DNA of 64,000 bases from Acidocella aquatica (GCF_030160635.1 NZ_BSOS01000012.1:1-64000); one strand, 5' to 3'. Shown: positions 48,386 through 59,776, numbered from the stretch's first letter. Notes: a model not told the origin generated them from the sequence alone. Program-made: numbers and translations.

Positions 48386-48425
48386 AAAAAACTCCCACCT
48401 GCATCCAGCGTTAGATGCAGGTGGG
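48386..48425 (-). terminator. strong rho-independent terminator after lon
   Basis: CCCACCTGCATC and GATGCAGGTGGG form a perfect 12-bp stem with an 8-base loop, followed on the minus strand by six T (plus-strand A 48386-48391). It ends the lon transcript about 60 bp past the stop codon and lies just upstream of hup, whose promoter must overlap or follow it. Confidence 0.9.
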
Positions 48426-48487
48426 TCATCGGTGATAGCAACGCCAGTAGATACCTAACTTGAGGGGCGCCCGTCAAACAACAGCCG

Positions 48488-50899
48488 TTAGTGCGGCAAT
48501 GAAGCGGCCCTGATGTCACCCGGCGCCGCCGCAATCTCGTCGGTTATATCATCCCAAACAATCGGTTCAGGCTTGCGGCTAAGTGCGCGCCCAATGACCT
48601 CATCGACATGGGATACAGGGATGATCGTCAAACCTTTTTTGACGTTGGCCGGGATCTCGATGAGATCCTTTTCATTGTCCTTGGGAATGATGACTGTCGT
48701 GATCCCGGCCCGCAAGGCAGCCAGGAGTTTTTCCTTCAAGCCACCAATCGGCAAGACCCGCCCTCGCAGGGTAATTTCCCCGGTCATGGCAATGTCGCGC
48801 CGAATCGGGATGCCTGTGATGGCGCTGACGATGGAAGTCGCCATCGCGATGCCCGCGGAAGGACCATCCTTAGGGGTTGCACCTTCAGGTACATGCACAT
48901 GGATATCGCGTTTATCAAAAAATGGCGGCTTGATCCCAAACTGAGCAGCGCGCGAGCGGACATAGGAATAGGCCGCCTGCACGCTTTCCTGCATGACATC
49001 ACCCAGCTTGCCCGTTTGCTTGATATTGCCTTTACCCGGCAGGAGCACGCTCTCAATGGTAAGAATCTCGCCACCAACCTCAGTCCAGGCCAAGCCGGTG
49101 ACGACACCGACCATATCCTCCGCCTCCGTCTCACCATAACGGTATTTCGCGACGCCGGAGAATTTTTCGAGATTGCGTTTACTGATCGTGACCTTCTTGG
49201 TCTTGGTGGTCACGATCTCCTTCACGGCCTTGCGGGCAATGTTGGCAATCTCGCGCTCCAGGTTACGAACGCCGGCCTCGCGCGTGTAGGTACGGACAAG
49301 CTCGTGCAACGCATCATCAGTAAGCGACCATTCGTCTTTTTTAAGCCCGTGCGCCTCACCCTGCTTGGAGACCAGATGACGCTTGGCGATTTCAACCTTC
49401 TCATCCTCGGTGTAACCCGGGATGCGGATGATCTCCATACGGTCGAGCAGGGGTTGCGGCATGTTCAGGCTGTTCGCCGTGGTGACAAACATCACATCCG
49501 AAAGGTCGTAATCGACTTCCAGATAGTGATCCGCGAATGTTGAGTTCTGCTCAGGGTCCAGGACCTCCAACAGGGCCGACGAAGGGTCGCCGCGCCAATC
49601 TGCACCAAGTTTGTCAATCTCATCCAACAAAAACAGCGGATTAGAGGTTTTTGCCTTCTTCATGCCTTGAATGATCTTGCCTGGCATCGAGCCGATATAG
49701 GTCCTCCGGTGACCGCGAATTTCAGCTTCATCGCGCACGCCGCCCAACGACATACGCACGAAATTGCGGCCGGTGGCCTTGGCGATCGACTTGCCGAGCG
49801 AGGTTTTGCCGACGCCCGGCGGGCCGACGAGGCAGAGAATCGCCCCCCGCAGCTTGGGGCTGCGCGACTGCACCGCGAGGTATTCGACGATTCGCTCCTT
49901 GATCTTCTCAAGCCCATAATGATCGGCATTGAGGACGCGCTCGGCCTCGATCACGTCGTTTTTGATCTTGCTGCGCTTCTTCCAGGGGATACCCAGAATC
50001 CAGTCCAGATAATTGCGCACGACGGTGGCTTCCGCGCTCATCGGGCTCATGCTGCGTAATTTTTTCAGCTCGGCCAGGGCCTTTTCCCGGGCTTCCTTGG
50101 AAAGCTTGGTGGTTTTGATCTTGGCTTCCAGTTCGGCCGTCTCGTCCTTGCCGTCCTCACCTTCGCCGAGTTCCTTCTGAATCGCCTTCAGCTGCTCGTT
50201 CAGGTAGTATTCGCGCTGGGTCTTCTCCATCTGCCGCTTCACGCGGTTACGGATCTTCTTTTCAACCTGGAGCACCCCGATTTCGGATTCCATGTGGTTG
50301 AAGACGCGCTCAAGCCGCTCGCTCGTGCTGCCAAGTTCCAGCAGCTCCTGCTTTTCGGAGATTTTCAAACCCAGATGGCTGGCAACGGTATCCGCCAGTT
50401 TGGAGGGGGAATCGATCTGGTTGACCGAAACCAGGACTTCAGGGGCGATCTTTTTGTTGAGCTTAATGTACTGTTCAAACTGCGAAACAACGGTGCGGCC
50501 AAGCGCCTCGACCTCTTTCTCCTCATCCGCCTGATCTTCAATCGGGTCGGCATAAACCTCGAAATAGTCTTCCGTCTCTTTAAAGCTCTTAATCCGCGCG
50601 CGCCTGATGCCTTCCACCAGCACTTTTACCGTGCCGTCCGGCAGTTTGAGCAGTTGCAGAACCGTGGAAATGGTTCCGACCTTATAAATATCCTCCGCGG
50701 AGGGGTCGTCCTGCGCGGCATTTTTCTGCGCAACCAGGAGGATTTGCTTATCCTCCTTCATCACGCTCTCCAAGGCACGCACGGATTTATCGCGCCCCAC
50801 GAAGAGCGGCACGATCATATGCGGGAATACCACGATATCACGCAGCGGCAGCACCGCCAGAGTATCGGAAAGAGGAGCAGGTTTTGTAACGTCAGACAT
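48488..50899 (-). CDS. lon: ATP-dependent protease Lon
   Basis: 803 residues. Order of domains: N-terminal substrate domain ([20 protein letters not shown]), coiled-coil, AAA+ module with Walker [20 protein letters not shown] and Walker [10 protein letters not shown], and the C-terminal protease with the catalytic serine in [14 protein letters not shown] and lysine in GLKEKLLAA. It degrades misfolded and regulatory proteins. It is 139 bp downstream of clpX, where a TTGGCAGG/CCTGCCAA hairpin (50989-51013) sits. Confidence 0.97.
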   Translation of the reverse strand: MSDVTKPAPLSDTLAVLPLRDIVVFPHMIVPLFVGRDKSVRALESVMKEDKQILLVAQKNAAQDDPSAEDIYKVGTISTVLQLLKLPDGTVKVLVEGIRRARIKSFKETEDYFEVYADPIEDQADEEKEVEALGRTVVSQFEQYIKLNKKIAPEVLVSVNQIDSPSKLADTVASHLGLKISEKQELLELGSTSERLERVFNHMESEIGVLQVEKKIRNRVKRQMEKTQREYYLNEQLKAIQKELGEGEDGKDETAELEAKIKTTKLSKEAREKALAELKKLRSMSPMSAEATVVRNYLDWILGIPWKKRSKIKNDVIEAERVLNADHYGLEKIKERIVEYLAVQSRSPKLRGAILCLVGPPGVGKTSLGKSIAKATGRNFVRMSLGGVRDEAEIRGHRRTYIGSMPGKIIQGMKKAKTSNPLFLLDEIDKLGADWRGDPSSALLEVLDPEQNSTFADHYLEVDYDLSDVMFVTTANSLNMPQPLLDRMEIIRIPGYTEDEKVEIAKRHLVSKQGEAHGLKKDEWSLTDDALHELVRTYTREAGVRNLEREIANIARKAVKEIVTTKTKKVTISKRNLEKFSGVAKYRYGETEAEDMVGVVTGLAWTEVGGEILTIESVLLPGKGNIKQTGKLGDVMQESVQAAYSYVRSRAAQFGIKPPFFDKRDIHVHVPEGATPKDGPSAGIAMATSIVSAITGIPIRRDIAMTGEITLRGRVLPIGGLKEKLLAALRAGITTVIIPKDNEKDLIEIPANVKKGLTIIPVSHVDEVIGRALSRKPEPIVWDDITDEIAAAPGDIRAASLPH

Positions 50900-50988
50900 A
50901 ATAGGTTCCTTTAAGCCTCATGGGCTGCCCTGATAGGCACAGCTCACGGTGCCGGTTATCCGGCCACAAATGGACATATCGGTTGCGC

Positions 50989-51013
50989 TTGGCAGGCCTG
51001 CAAGACCTGCCAA
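50989..51013. repeat. inverted repeat between clpX and lon
   Basis: TTGGCAGG and CCTGCCAA form a perfect 8-bp stem around nine bases, about 25 bp past the clpX stop. There is no T-run, so it is probably a processing or stabilising hairpin; an operator in front of lon is possible. Confidence 0.4.
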
Positions 51014-51038
51014 CTCTCAATTTGGTCCGGCTTGCGCC

Positions 51039-52295
51039 TCAGGATGCCGTCTCCGCACGCTTTTCCGCGTACATAAACAGTGGTTCAGCCCGGCCTTCGG
51101 CCACATCACCACTGATGACAACCTCGGCCACGCCATCCAACCCCGGCAGATCGAACATGGTGGTCAACAGGATAGCCTCCATGATCGAACGCAGGCCGCG
51201 CGCACCGGTCTTGCGCTTGATCGCCCGGCCGGCAACGACTTTAAGCGCCTCGTCAGTGAAGGTGAGCTTAACGCCCTCCATCTCGAACAGGCGGCCATAT
51301 TGCTTGACCAGGGCGTTCTTCGGCTTGGTGAGAATTTCAATCAGTACCGATTCGTCGAGGTCGTCCAGCGTGGCAACCACCGGCAGACGGCCGATGAATT
51401 CCGGGATCAGGCCAAACTTCAGCAAATCCTCCGGCTCAACCTCCCGCAGGATCTGCCCGGTGCGGCGTTCGTCCGGGCTGCGGACATCAGCGCCGAAGCC
51501 GATTCCCGAGCCTTTACCGCGCTGCCCGATGATCTTCTCCAGCCCGGCAAAAGCACCGCCGCAAATGAAGAGGATATTGGTGGTATCAACCTGCAGAAAC
51601 TCCTGCTGGGGATGTTTGCGCCCCCCCTGTGGCGGCACGGAGGCGACCGTACCCTCCATGATTTTCAACAGGGCCTGCTGCACGCCCTCACCGCTTACAT
51701 CGCGGGTAATTGAGGGGTTGTCTGATTTACGGCTGATTTTATCAACCTCATCGATATAGACGATGCCGCGCTGCGCCCGTTCGACATTATAGTCGGCGGC
51801 CTGCAACAGCTTGAGAATGATGTTCTCCACATCCTCACCAACATACCCGGCTTCGGTCAGGGTCGTCGCATCCGCCATGGTAAACGGCACGTCGAGAATC
51901 CGGGCCAGCGTCTGGGCCAGCAAGGTTTTACCCGAGCCGGTGGGGCCGACCAGCATGATGTTGGATTTCGCGATTTCGATGTCGTTGTTCTTGGTCGCGT
52001 GCGAAAGCCGTTTGTAGTGGTTATGCACCGCCACGCTCAGCACTTTTTTCGCGTGGCCCTGGCCGATCACGTAATCGTCAAGCACCTTGCAGATTTCACG
52101 CGGCGTCGGCACACCATCGCGCGACTTCACGAGATGGGTTTTGTGCTCCTCGCGGATGATGTCCATGCAAAGCTCGACGCATTCATCACAGATGAAAACG
52201 GTCGGGCCCGCAATCAGCTTGCGGACCTCATGCTGCGACTTCCCGCAAAAGGAACAATACAGTGTGTTCTTGGTGTCGCTCGATTTGCTGCTCAT
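51039..52295 (-). CDS. clpX: ATP-dependent Clp protease ATP-binding subunit ClpX
   Basis: 418 residues. It has an N-terminal zinc domain with four cysteines (YCSFCGKSQ and [10 protein letters not shown]), Walker [14 protein letters not shown], Walker [11 protein letters not shown], the pore loop [10 protein letters not shown], and the [17 protein letters not shown] sensor-2 region. ClpX unfolds tagged proteins for ClpP. The ATG at 52295 (GTGGAG upstream) starts the zinc domain; a longer opening to 52367 adds no family sequence. The 222-bp gap to clpP shows no gene. Confidence 0.97.
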   Translation of the reverse strand: MSSKSSDTKNTLYCSFCGKSQHEVRKLIAGPTVFICDECVELCMDIIREEHKTHLVKSRDGVPTPREICKVLDDYVIGQGHAKKVLSVAVHNHYKRLSHATKNNDIEIAKSNIMLVGPTGSGKTLLAQTLARILDVPFTMADATTLTEAGYVGEDVENIILKLLQAADYNVERAQRGIVYIDEVDKISRKSDNPSITRDVSGEGVQQALLKIMEGTVASVPPQGGRKHPQQEFLQVDTTNILFICGGAFAGLEKIIGQRGKGSGIGFGADVRSPDERRTGQILREVEPEDLLKFGLIPEFIGRLPVVATLDDLDESVLIEILTKPKNALVKQYGRLFEMEGVKLTFTDEALKVVAGRAIKRKTGARGLRSIMEAILLTTMFDLPGLDGVAEVVISGDVAEGRAEPLFMYAEKRAETAS

Positions 52296-52517
52296 AACCA
52301 CTCCACAGCGCGAAATATAAGAGAAAAGACTAGCCCCCTGTGCGGGAGCACACAAGCGCCGGCACAAGCAGGGACAAAACCCAGGGAATTCAGAAAGTTA
52401 ACAACGGATTTTGGCCATTTTCAGACGCAAACCCGCCAAAAACAGTAAAAATTCCGCCTAAAATGCGAATTCAAGACTGAATTTGGCTGGCAAAACGCCT
52501 GAAACCGCCAATACCGC

Positions 52518-53186
52518 TTACTTCGCGGTTTCCGTGGGTGCGGGCGCGGCAGCCAAGCCTTCGCTGGGGGCTGGCTGGCTCTTCACCACTTCATCGACAA
52601 TGCCGAATTCCTTGGCTTCCTGCGCTGACATGTACGAATCGCGTTCCAGCTTCGCCTCGATCGCTTCGAGCGGCTGGCCGGTGTGATCCACATAAATCTG
52701 GTTCAGCCGCTTGCGCAGGTTCAGGATTTCGCGGGCCTGAATTTCAATGTCCGTGGCCTGACCCTGGGCGCCGCCGGAGGGTTGATGTACCATGACGCGG
52801 GCATTGGGCAGGGCAAACCGTTTACCCGCCGCGCCGGCGCAGAGCAGCAAGCTGCCCATGGAGGCCGCCTGGCCAATGCACACGGTGCTGACCGGGCTGC
52901 GGATGTACTGCATGGTGTCGTAGATCGCGAGACCGGACGACACAACGCCGCCGGGGCTGTTGATGTAGAAGGAGATATCCTTGTTGGGGTTCTCGCTCTC
53001 CAGGAACAGCAACTGGGCGCAGATCAGCGAGCTGACCTGATCATAGACCTGACCCGTCAGGAAAATGATCCGTTCCTTCAGCAGGCGGGAATAGATATCG
53101 TAGGAGCGCTCACCGCGCGCCGTCTGTTCGACCACCATCGGCACGAGGTTGTTGTTATAGACCTCGACTGGATCCCGATCCCACAT
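52518..53186 (-). CDS. clpP: ATP-dependent Clp protease proteolytic subunit
   Basis: 222 residues. The catalytic serine is in [18 protein letters not shown], the histidine in [18 protein letters not shown], with the aspartate further on in the [14 protein letters not shown] region. The start [20 protein letters not shown] matches the alphaproteobacterial propeptide. It forms the double-heptamer peptidase partner of ClpX. The 132-bp gap to tig is GC-rich with weak hairpins and no gene. Confidence 0.96.
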   Translation of the reverse strand: MWDRDPVEVYNNNLVPMVVEQTARGERSYDIYSRLLKERIIFLTGQVYDQVSSLICAQLLFLESENPNKDISFYINSPGGVVSSGLAIYDTMQYIRSPVSTVCIGQAASMGSLLLCAGAAGKRFALPNARVMVHQPSGGAQGQATDIEIQAREILNLRKRLNQIYVDHTGQPLEAIEAKLERDSYMSAQEAKEFGIVDEVVKSQPAPSEGLAAAPAPTETAK

Positions 53187-53318
53187 ACTGTAAATTCCTC
53201 GTTCTATCTAACCGCCTGCCCCGGCACCGCACCGCGCCTTTCATAAGGCCGCGGCGCGGGCGGAACGAGACGTCATGAACCTAAGTTAGTGGATCAAACG
53301 CGCGCGTCTAGTCCCGTG

Positions 53319-54641
53319 TTAAGATTCAGGGTCAGCCGCCAACTCTTCCGGGGTGACGCTGGTCTCTTCCTGGGTGACACGGCCGAGCAGGAAATCGACA
53401 ACCTTGTCCTCAAAAATCGGACCACGGAAGCGCTCAAGCGCCTGCGGGTTTTTCTTGAAGAACTCCAGCACCTGCATCGCCTGGTCACGATACTTCATCG
53501 CCTCGTTGAACATGGCGCGCTGAAGGTCCTGGTCGGACACGGTGACCTCATTGGCGCGGCCAATTTCGGCAACCAGCAGGCCAAGGCGCACGCGGCGATC
53601 GGCAATTGCCTTATATTCCGCCTTCAGCGTCTCTTCGTCTTTGGCTTCATCTTCCGGATCGGCCCGGCCGGCAGCTTTTTCCTGCTCCACCTGGCGCCAG
53701 ATCTCAGAGAACTCAGCCTCCACCAGCGAAACCGGGGCTTCAAAATGGGCACGCTCGGCCAGCGCGTCGAGCAGGCTGCGCTTGAGCTTCAAGCGCGTCA
53801 TCTGCTCGTATTCACGGCCAATCTGCTCGGAAATCTTCTTCTGTAGATCTTCCAGCGACTCCAGACCAAGGCCCTTGGCGAATTCTTCGTCAACCGCCGG
53901 AACCTGCGCCACGGCGAGCGCCTTGGCGGTGATTTCAAACTCGGCCTGCTTGCCGGCCAGTTCCTTGGCACCGTAGTCCTCGGGGAAGTTGACCGTGATC
54001 GTACGGGTCTCGCCGGGGGAAATGCCTTCCATCTGCTCGGAGAAGCCGGGGATGAAACCCTGACCGGCGACAACCACGGCGACATCCGAAGCGGTACCGC
54101 CCTGGAAAGCCTCACCGTCGATACGGCCGATAAAGTCGACCGTCAGCTGCTCACCAGCCGCCGCCGGGCGGGGGTCTTCAACCGGGGTATAGCTCTTGCG
54201 CTGCTCGGCCATTTTGCTCAGGGCTTCGCTGATCGCTTCATCCGTCACCGCGGCCACCGGCTTCGGCAACGTAATATCGCCCAGTTCGGGGATCGTAATT
54301 TCGGGCAGAATCTCAAGCTCCAAAGTGAATTCCAGGTCGGAATTCTGCCCCGGCTTGGTGACTTCCAGCTTCGGCTGCATCGCGGGGCGCAGGTTGCGCT
54401 CTGATAACACGCGATCTGAGGCTTCGTTCACGGCACCTTCAACGATCTCAGCGGCCACGGCATCGCCATAGCGCTTGCGGACCATCGACATCGGCACCTT
54501 GCCTGGGCGGAAGCCTGGCATCTGCATGGTTTTGCCAAGCTCGGCCAAACGCTTCTCACGCTTGGCGGCAAGTTCGGGTTCGGGAACCACGACCGTGAAG
54601 CCGCGCTTCAAGCCGTCGGAGAGCGTTTCAGTAACCTGCAT
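53319..54641 (-). CDS. tig: trigger factor
   Basis: 440 residues. It has the ribosome-binding N-terminal domain with signature PGFRPGKVPMSMVRKRYG, an FKBP-type PPIase middle (LTVDFIGRIDGEAFQGGTAS, MEGISPGETRTITVNFPEDY) and the helical C-terminal chaperone arms. It folds nascent chains and heads the tig-clpP-clpX-lon block. The ATG at 54639-54641 starts MQVTETLSDGLKRGF. Confidence 0.96.
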   Translation of the reverse strand: MQVTETLSDGLKRGFTVVVPEPELAAKREKRLAELGKTMQMPGFRPGKVPMSMVRKRYGDAVAAEIVEGAVNEASDRVLSERNLRPAMQPKLEVTKPGQNSDLEFTLELEILPEITIPELGDITLPKPVAAVTDEAISEALSKMAEQRKSYTPVEDPRPAAAGEQLTVDFIGRIDGEAFQGGTASDVAVVVAGQGFIPGFSEQMEGISPGETRTITVNFPEDYGAKELAGKQAEFEITAKALAVAQVPAVDEEFAKGLGLESLEDLQKKISEQIGREYEQMTRLKLKRSLLDALAERAHFEAPVSLVEAEFSEIWRQVEQEKAAGRADPEDEAKDEETLKAEYKAIADRRVRLGLLVAEIGRANEVTVSDQDLQRAMFNEAMKYRDQAMQVLEFFKKNPQALERFRGPIFEDKVVDFLLGRVTQEETSVTPEELAADPES

Positions 54642-54682
54642 CGACGAAAAATTCCTCAAAAATCAACAACAAAACCACAACC

Positions 54683-54767
<85 letters not shown>

Positions 54768-54901
54768 TTACCCGTTGGGCGCGGCAAGCATAACCGCCCC
54801 GCGCGATACCAACATCAAGCCGCGCCGTCTAGCGCGAGTCCTGGCACTTCACAAGCATGGCTCTCGTATAACTGCCAAAAACCGACTATCTGGCACCCCA
54901 A

Positions 54902-57433
54902 ATGAACCAGTTTAATGAAAATGCTAACTTGAACCGGCGCCGGACAATGAGCGCGGGGCGGTGGGCCGCCGTTGCGGCCTTGCTGCTTGTGGCCTTGCCC
55001 GCGGTGGCTGTTCTGGTCCTGGCCGAGCGGTTCGACCCGAACCGCTATGCCCCGGAGATTATTTCGGCGGTCGATCAGGCAACCGGGCGGAAGTTGACCC
55101 TGCATGGACCGATCACCATGCAGTTTTCCCTGAACCCGGTGATCGAAGCCAACAATATAAGTCTTTCCAACCCGCCGGGCTTTGCCGGCCCGGACCTCCT
55201 CACGCTCAAGCGGGTCGAGGCCAAAATCGCGCTGCTGCCGCTCCTGTCGCACCATCTGAATATTTTGAAACTACGGCTGGTAAACCCCGATATCATACTG
55301 GAGCGTGGCCCCGATGGTTTATCGAACTGGGATTTCACCCCTGTTCAACCGGAGACGGCAATAACGGCGGGTGATGCTCACGGGTATCAAATCGCGCTGC
55401 AGGCCGTGGAGATCGAAAACGGCTCGCTCACGATCAAAACCGTCCGTGGCGCCGCCCCAATCATGATCGCCCTGCCAAACCTGACCGGAACAGCGGATTC
55501 GCCGGTTGCCCCCTTGCACCTCACCGCCAATGCGGTGCTGGGCGCAACACCTTTCAGCGTCTCTGGTGCCGTCGGGCCGATTGCGCGTTTTTCCGGAGTC
55601 GGGGCAGGACCATGGCCGGTTGATCTGATCGTGAAACTGAGGAGTGCGAGCGCGGCCGTGCATGGCGCGGTCTATCGCCCGCGCAAGGCGCAGGGCTATA
55701 ACCTCTCCGTGGCTCTCAATATCCCAGCGTTGGAGGATCTGACGAACAGCCTTCCCCCCGGCCTGCTCGGCGCCCTGCCCTTGCCGCCGATACACGGCAT
55801 CAGTGCCTCGGCGCGAATCGTGGACCAGAACTCAACCATACCTGCCATCGACGATCTTTCCATCAAAACAGGTGTCTCTGACCTTTCCGCCCTCCGGCCC
55901 GGGCTGACGCTCAACTCGCTGGATATCGAGATGGCTTCGCTCGATCAGCCGCTTTCGCTCAACGCCTCGGCCACGCTGGCCAGCACACCGATTACCCTCA
56001 CGGGGAATTTTGGCCCGCCGCAGGCGCTTTTGAATCCCGCTCTGTTGCCCGCCAGCATGCCGCCGCAAGGCAGCTTTCCGGTCACGATCAATGCGCAGTT
56101 CGGGGCCGCAAAGGCCAGTGTCACCGGCGCGATCGCAACGCCGGAAACGCTTGCGGGAGCTGCTTTGTCGTTGAATTTGGTCATTCCCGACCTTTCAGCG
56201 CTTAGCCCGGCCGCAGGCACCAACCTGCCCGCCTGGAAAAACATCACGGCGCAAACCACGCTGATCGACCCCGGCGGCCTTGGCCTGCGCAATGCCGCCG
56301 GCCTGGATACCCTGACCATGAGCATGGATAACGCTGCCTTAGGGGGCGATGCCAGCCTGTATTTCGGCCCGAAACCACGGCTGCAACTCGCCTTGCAGTT
56401 CTCGCAGGTGAACGCTGACGCGTTGATCGCGGCGATGCCGCAGCCAGTTGTGCCTGCCAACGCGCCGCCAACGCCAGTACCGGCTACGGCCGCGCCGGCA
56501 AACGCCGCTCTCATTCCCGATATTCCCCTGCCTCTCGCGATGCTGAAGGCAGCCAGCGCCGATGTGCAGATCTCCGCCGATACGCTGATCTGGGACCAGG
56601 CGGCTTACACGGCACTGCAAGGCCACGCGGTTCTCGCGAATGGCGTGCTCACAGTGAACCCGGTGACAGGACAACTACCCGGTGGAAGTGTGACGGCAAG
56701 CGCGACCGTGGATGCAAGCAAGGAGCCCGCGACGGAAACCTTGAAGCTGGACGCCCCTGCCTTGGCGCTCGCTCCCCTACTGAAGGCTTTCGGCTTGTCT
56801 GAAGCCGCCGCCAAAGGCACCGTACAGGCACAATTTATGGCCACCGGCAGCGGCAACAGCCTGCATGCCATCGCCTCCAGCCTGAACGGACAACTTGGTC
56901 TGGCCATGGTTAACGGCGTTACCGACGGCTCCGTGTTGCGGCGCTTGTTTGGCGGCGTGCTGCAAACCGCCGGTCTCCCCGCGGATCAGGCCGGGGCGGC
57001 TGGGCCGGTCCCCGTGCGCTGCATGGCGGTGCGGGTTGATGCCGCCAACGGCATCGGCACCATCCGGACTTTGACGCTCGACTCCAGCCGGCTGCAATTA
57101 CAAGGCAGCGGAAATATAGATACCGGCAAGGAAACGCTCGGGATACTTATCCTACCGCGACTGCCTACGGCCACAAACGAAACCGGCCGCCCGGTAATGA
57201 TCGGCGGCAATTTCGCTTCCCCCACGACGGCCATTGCTCCGGCAGGGGGTACGCAAGAGGCTCACGTGAATGAAGGCGATGTTTGCCCGGCAGCGCTGAA
57301 CCTGGGACGGCTTGGCCAACCAGGCCCGGCCGCGGCGCCGATGATGCATACACAGCCAGCCGCCGCGCCCGGCGCCGCGACGCCGCAACCGGGCGGGCCG
57401 AAAAATCTGTTGAACGGGCTGTTTGGCCAATGA
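54902..57433 (+). CDS. AsmA family protein
   Basis: 843 residues. A basic N-terminus and one membrane anchor (WAAVAALLLVALPAVAVLVL) are followed by FDPNRYAPEIISAVDQATGR and the AsmA signature LKLRLVNPDIILERGPDGLSNW. A C-terminal AsmA domain (LNGQLGLAMVNGV, LDSSRLQLQGSGNIDTGKET) and a Pro/Ala-rich tail complete it. AsmA-like proteins are periplasmic beta-taco bridges linked to phospholipid transport and outer membrane homeostasis. The start could be 54902 or the ATG at 54947. Its stop overlaps the next gene (ATGA). Confidence 0.87.
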   Translation: MNQFNENANLNRRRTMSAGRWAAVAALLLVALPAVAVLVLAERFDPNRYAPEIISAVDQATGRKLTLHGPITMQFSLNPVIEANNISLSNPPGFAGPDLLTLKRVEAKIALLPLLSHHLNILKLRLVNPDIILERGPDGLSNWDFTPVQPETAITAGDAHGYQIALQAVEIENGSLTIKTVRGAAPIMIALPNLTGTADSPVAPLHLTANAVLGATPFSVSGAVGPIARFSGVGAGPWPVDLIVKLRSASAAVHGAVYRPRKAQGYNLSVALNIPALEDLTNSLPPGLLGALPLPPIHGISASARIVDQNSTIPAIDDLSIKTGVSDLSALRPGLTLNSLDIEMASLDQPLSLNASATLASTPITLTGNFGPPQALLNPALLPASMPPQGSFPVTINAQFGAAKASVTGAIATPETLAGAALSLNLVIPDLSALSPAAGTNLPAWKNITAQTTLIDPGGLGLRNAAGLDTLTMSMDNAALGGDASLYFGPKPRLQLALQFSQVNADALIAAMPQPVVPANAPPTPVPATAAPANAALIPDIPLPLAMLKAASADVQISADTLIWDQAAYTALQGHAVLANGVLTVNPVTGQLPGGSVTASATVDASKEPATETLKLDAPALALAPLLKAFGLSEAAAKGTVQAQFMATGSGNSLHAIASSLNGQLGLAMVNGVTDGSVLRRLFGGVLQTAGLPADQAGAAGPVPVRCMAVRVDAANGIGTIRTLTLDSSRLQLQGSGNIDTGKETLGILILPRLPTATNETGRPVMIGGNFASPTTAIAPAGGTQEAHVNEGDVCPAALNLGRLGQPGPAAAPMMHTQPAAAPGAATPQPGGPKNLLNGLFGQ

Positions 57434-58125
57434 AGCGCTTCTGGGCCGCAACGTCAGCCGTGCCGGAAGGCTCGGATTTTGCCATCCGCCTGGACAGCCG
57501 CCCCCTGAAACTCCCCAGCGGCCGCGCGCTCACTGTGCCGTTCGAACCCCTGGCCGCGGCGATTGCCACTGAATGGGCAACGGTTGGCACGAATTTCACC
57601 CCGGACGATCTACCCCTCACCCGCCTGGCCACAACAGCGCAGGATCGCGTGCGGTTGCACCGCGCGGAAATAGCCGGGCAGCTCGCGGCCTATGGCATGA
57701 ACGACCTCCTCTGTTACCGCGCCGAAGGCCCGCCAGGTCTTGCGCGGCGCGAGGCCGAGGAATGGGACCCCTGGATCGGCTGGCTGGACCAGCGGCTTGG
57801 CATCAGGCTGAAATCCACCTCCGGGGTCATGCCGCTGCAGCAAGCGCCTGAGTACCGTGATACTTTCACCACCTGTTTGATGCAGATGGATGAATATCAA
57901 CTGGCGGGGCTTGGCGTGATCGTCCCCGCACTGGGGAGCCTGGTGCTGGCCCTCGCGGTGGAGGCCGGGGCGCTGGACCCGGATACGGCCTGCCGCTGCG
58001 CCGGCCTCGGGGAGCTTTGGCAAGAAACACATTGGGGAATGGACGCCGAGGCCGCCGCCCGGCGGCGGATCATTGCGGAAGATGTTGCCGTGAGCGCCTG
58101 TTTCATGGTCCTGTGCCGCGCATGA
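57430..58125 (+). CDS. ATP12 family chaperone protein
   Basis: 231 residues matching the alphaproteobacterial homologues of mitochondrial Atp12, the assembly chaperone for F1-ATPase alpha subunit. Features: FAIRLDSRPLKLPSGRALTV, AIATEWATVG, PLTRLATTAQDRV, AYGMNDLLCYRAEGPPGLAR and EAEEWDPWIGWLDQRLGI. It overlaps asmA (ATGA) upstream and the acylphosphatase gene (ATGA) downstream, so the three are translated together. The function in bacteria is inferred from the family. Confidence 0.9.
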   Translation: MKRFWAATSAVPEGSDFAIRLDSRPLKLPSGRALTVPFEPLAAAIATEWATVGTNFTPDDLPLTRLATTAQDRVRLHRAEIAGQLAAYGMNDLLCYRAEGPPGLARREAEEWDPWIGWLDQRLGIRLKSTSGVMPLQQAPEYRDTFTTCLMQMDEYQLAGLGVIVPALGSLVLALAVEAGALDPDTACRCAGLGELWQETHWGMDAEAAARRRIIAEDVAVSACFMVLCRA

Positions 58126-58409
58126 AAGCGACCCATCTGCTTATCACCGGCCGGGTCCAGGGTGTCGGCTTCCGCGAGTGGCTGGCGAGCGAGGCACGGC
58201 GGCTCGGGCTTTCCGGCTGGGTGCGCAATATCGGCCAGGATGCCGTGGAAGCCGTTATCGCCGGCGACACCGTGGCGGTTGAGGAATGCCTGCGGCTTTG
58301 CCGCCGCGGACCGCGCGCCGCCGTTGTTGAAACGATCGAAGATACAATCACGGAACCACCGGCCGAACCTGGCTTCATAAAACGAGCCTCGCTGCCCGTC
58401 AGACCTTGA
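58122..58409 (+). CDS. acyP: acylphosphatase
   Basis: 95 residues with the alpha/beta sandwich signature: GRVQGVGFREWLASEARRLG carries the catalytic arginine and GWVRNIGQDAVEAVIAG the catalytic asparagine. It hydrolyses acyl phosphates such as acetyl phosphate. Last gene of the asmA-atp12-acyP operon. Confidence 0.93.
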   Translation: MKATHLLITGRVQGVGFREWLASEARRLGLSGWVRNIGQDAVEAVIAGDTVAVEECLRLCRRGPRAAVVETIEDTITEPPAEPGFIKRASLPVRP

Positions 58410-58498
58410 ACCAAGTCAAGGCAGGTATCCGCAACGCCGCGTTTACACCCCGGTAAAGCTTGCTAGGCTCACCGGGCCTTTAAGGAGTTACAGCCGAT

Positions 58499-59776
58499 AT
58501 GAGTACGAACAGTGAGTTGATGGCACGCCGTGAGGCCGCGGTTCCCCGGGGCGTGAGCAATACGCATCCAATCTTTACCCAACGCGCCGAAAACGCGGAA
58601 CTCTGGGATGTCGAAGGCAAGCGGTATATTGATTTTGCCGGCGGTATCGCGGTTTTGAACACCGGGCATCGCCACCCCAAGGTGATGGCGGCGGTGGCCG
58701 AGCAGCTCTCGCGCTTCTCGCACACCTGCTTTCAGGTCTCACCTTATGAGAGCTATATCGCGCTGGCCGAGCGGCTGAACGCGCTGGCCCCGATTGAAGG
58801 CCCCGCCAAGACGATCTTTTTCACCACCGGCGCCGAGGCGCTGGAAAACGCCGTGAAGATCGCCCGCGCCGCCACCGGGCGTTCCGGCGTTATCACCTTC
58901 GCCGGCGGTTACCATGGCCGCACCATGCTGACGATGGCGATGACCGGTAAAGTGTTGCCTTATAAAAAGAAATTCGCGCCGCTCCCGGCCGAGATCTACC
59001 ATGTCCCCTTCCCGCATGCGCCCTTTGGCGTGACCGTGCAGGACAGCCTGCGCGCCATCGACATGCTGTTCCGCGCCGATATCGAGCCGGAACGGACCGC
59101 CGCGATCGTGCTGGAGCCCGTGCAGGGGGAAGGCGGGTTTATCCAGGCGCCAACCGAGCTGATGGAGGCCCTGCGCGCACTCTGCGACAAGCATGGCATC
59201 CTGTTGATCGTCGATGAAGTGCAGACCGGTTTCGCGCGGACCGGCAAAATGTTCGGGGTCGAGCACTCTGCCGTGAAGCCTGACATCATCACCGTTGCCA
59301 AATCGCTGGCGGGCGGGTTCCCGCTCTCAGGCGTCATCGGCCGCGCCGCGATCATGGATGCGGCCGAGCCAGGCGGGCTGGGCGGCACCTATTCCGGCTC
59401 ACCCATTGCGTGCGCCGCAGCTCTGGCTGTGCTCGATGTCATCGAAGAGGAAAAACTGATCGAACGCGCCAACAATATCGGCGCGAAGATGAAATCCCGG
59501 CTGGAAGCTATTTCCCGCCGCAACAACACCGTCCCCATTGCTGAAATTCGTGGACCAGGGGCGATGATCGCGTTCGACGTGGTGGCAACACGCGGAACCA
59601 ATGAGCCGGACGCCGATATGACCAAAAAAGTGATCGCCAAGGCCCGTGACAATGGGCTGATCCTGCTGTCCTGCGGGGTGTATGGCAATGCCATCCGCCT
59701 GCTCGTGCCACTCACCGCCTCTGACACACTGCTCGACGAGGGGCTGGATGTTCTCGAACAGGCGCTGACGGTTTAG
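58499..59776 (+). CDS. gabT: 4-aminobutyrate aminotransferase
   Basis: 425 residues, class III PLP-dependent aminotransferase. It contains FAGGIAVLNTGHRHPKVMAA, FFTTGAEALENAVKIAR, GGYHGRTMLTMAMTGKVLPY, EPVQGEGGFI, LLIVDEVQTGFARTGKMF and the PLP lysine in ITVAKSLAGGFPLSGV. This pattern is GabT/5-aminovalerate transaminase. It would move the amino group of GABA to 2-oxoglutarate, giving succinic semialdehyde. No gabD is next to it. The ribosome site AAGGAG is 10 bp upstream. Confidence 0.9.
   Translation: MSTNSELMARREAAVPRGVSNTHPIFTQRAENAELWDVEGKRYIDFAGGIAVLNTGHRHPKVMAAVAEQLSRFSHTCFQVSPYESYIALAERLNALAPIEGPAKTIFFTTGAEALENAVKIARAATGRSGVITFAGGYHGRTMLTMAMTGKVLPYKKKFAPLPAEIYHVPFPHAPFGVTVQDSLRAIDMLFRADIEPERTAAIVLEPVQGEGGFIQAPTELMEALRALCDKHGILLIVDEVQTGFARTGKMFGVEHSAVKPDIITVAKSLAGGFPLSGVIGRAAIMDAAEPGGLGGTYSGSPIACAAALAVLDVIEEEKLIERANNIGAKMKSRLEAISRRNNTVPIAEIRGPGAMIAFDVVATRGTNEPDADMTKKVIAKARDNGLILLSCGVYGNAIRLLVPLTASDTLLDEGLDVLEQALTV

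Noticed and set aside
48358-48534. Upstream extension of hup
   Set aside because: It crosses the lon terminator and the HU family starts at the GTG at 48357.
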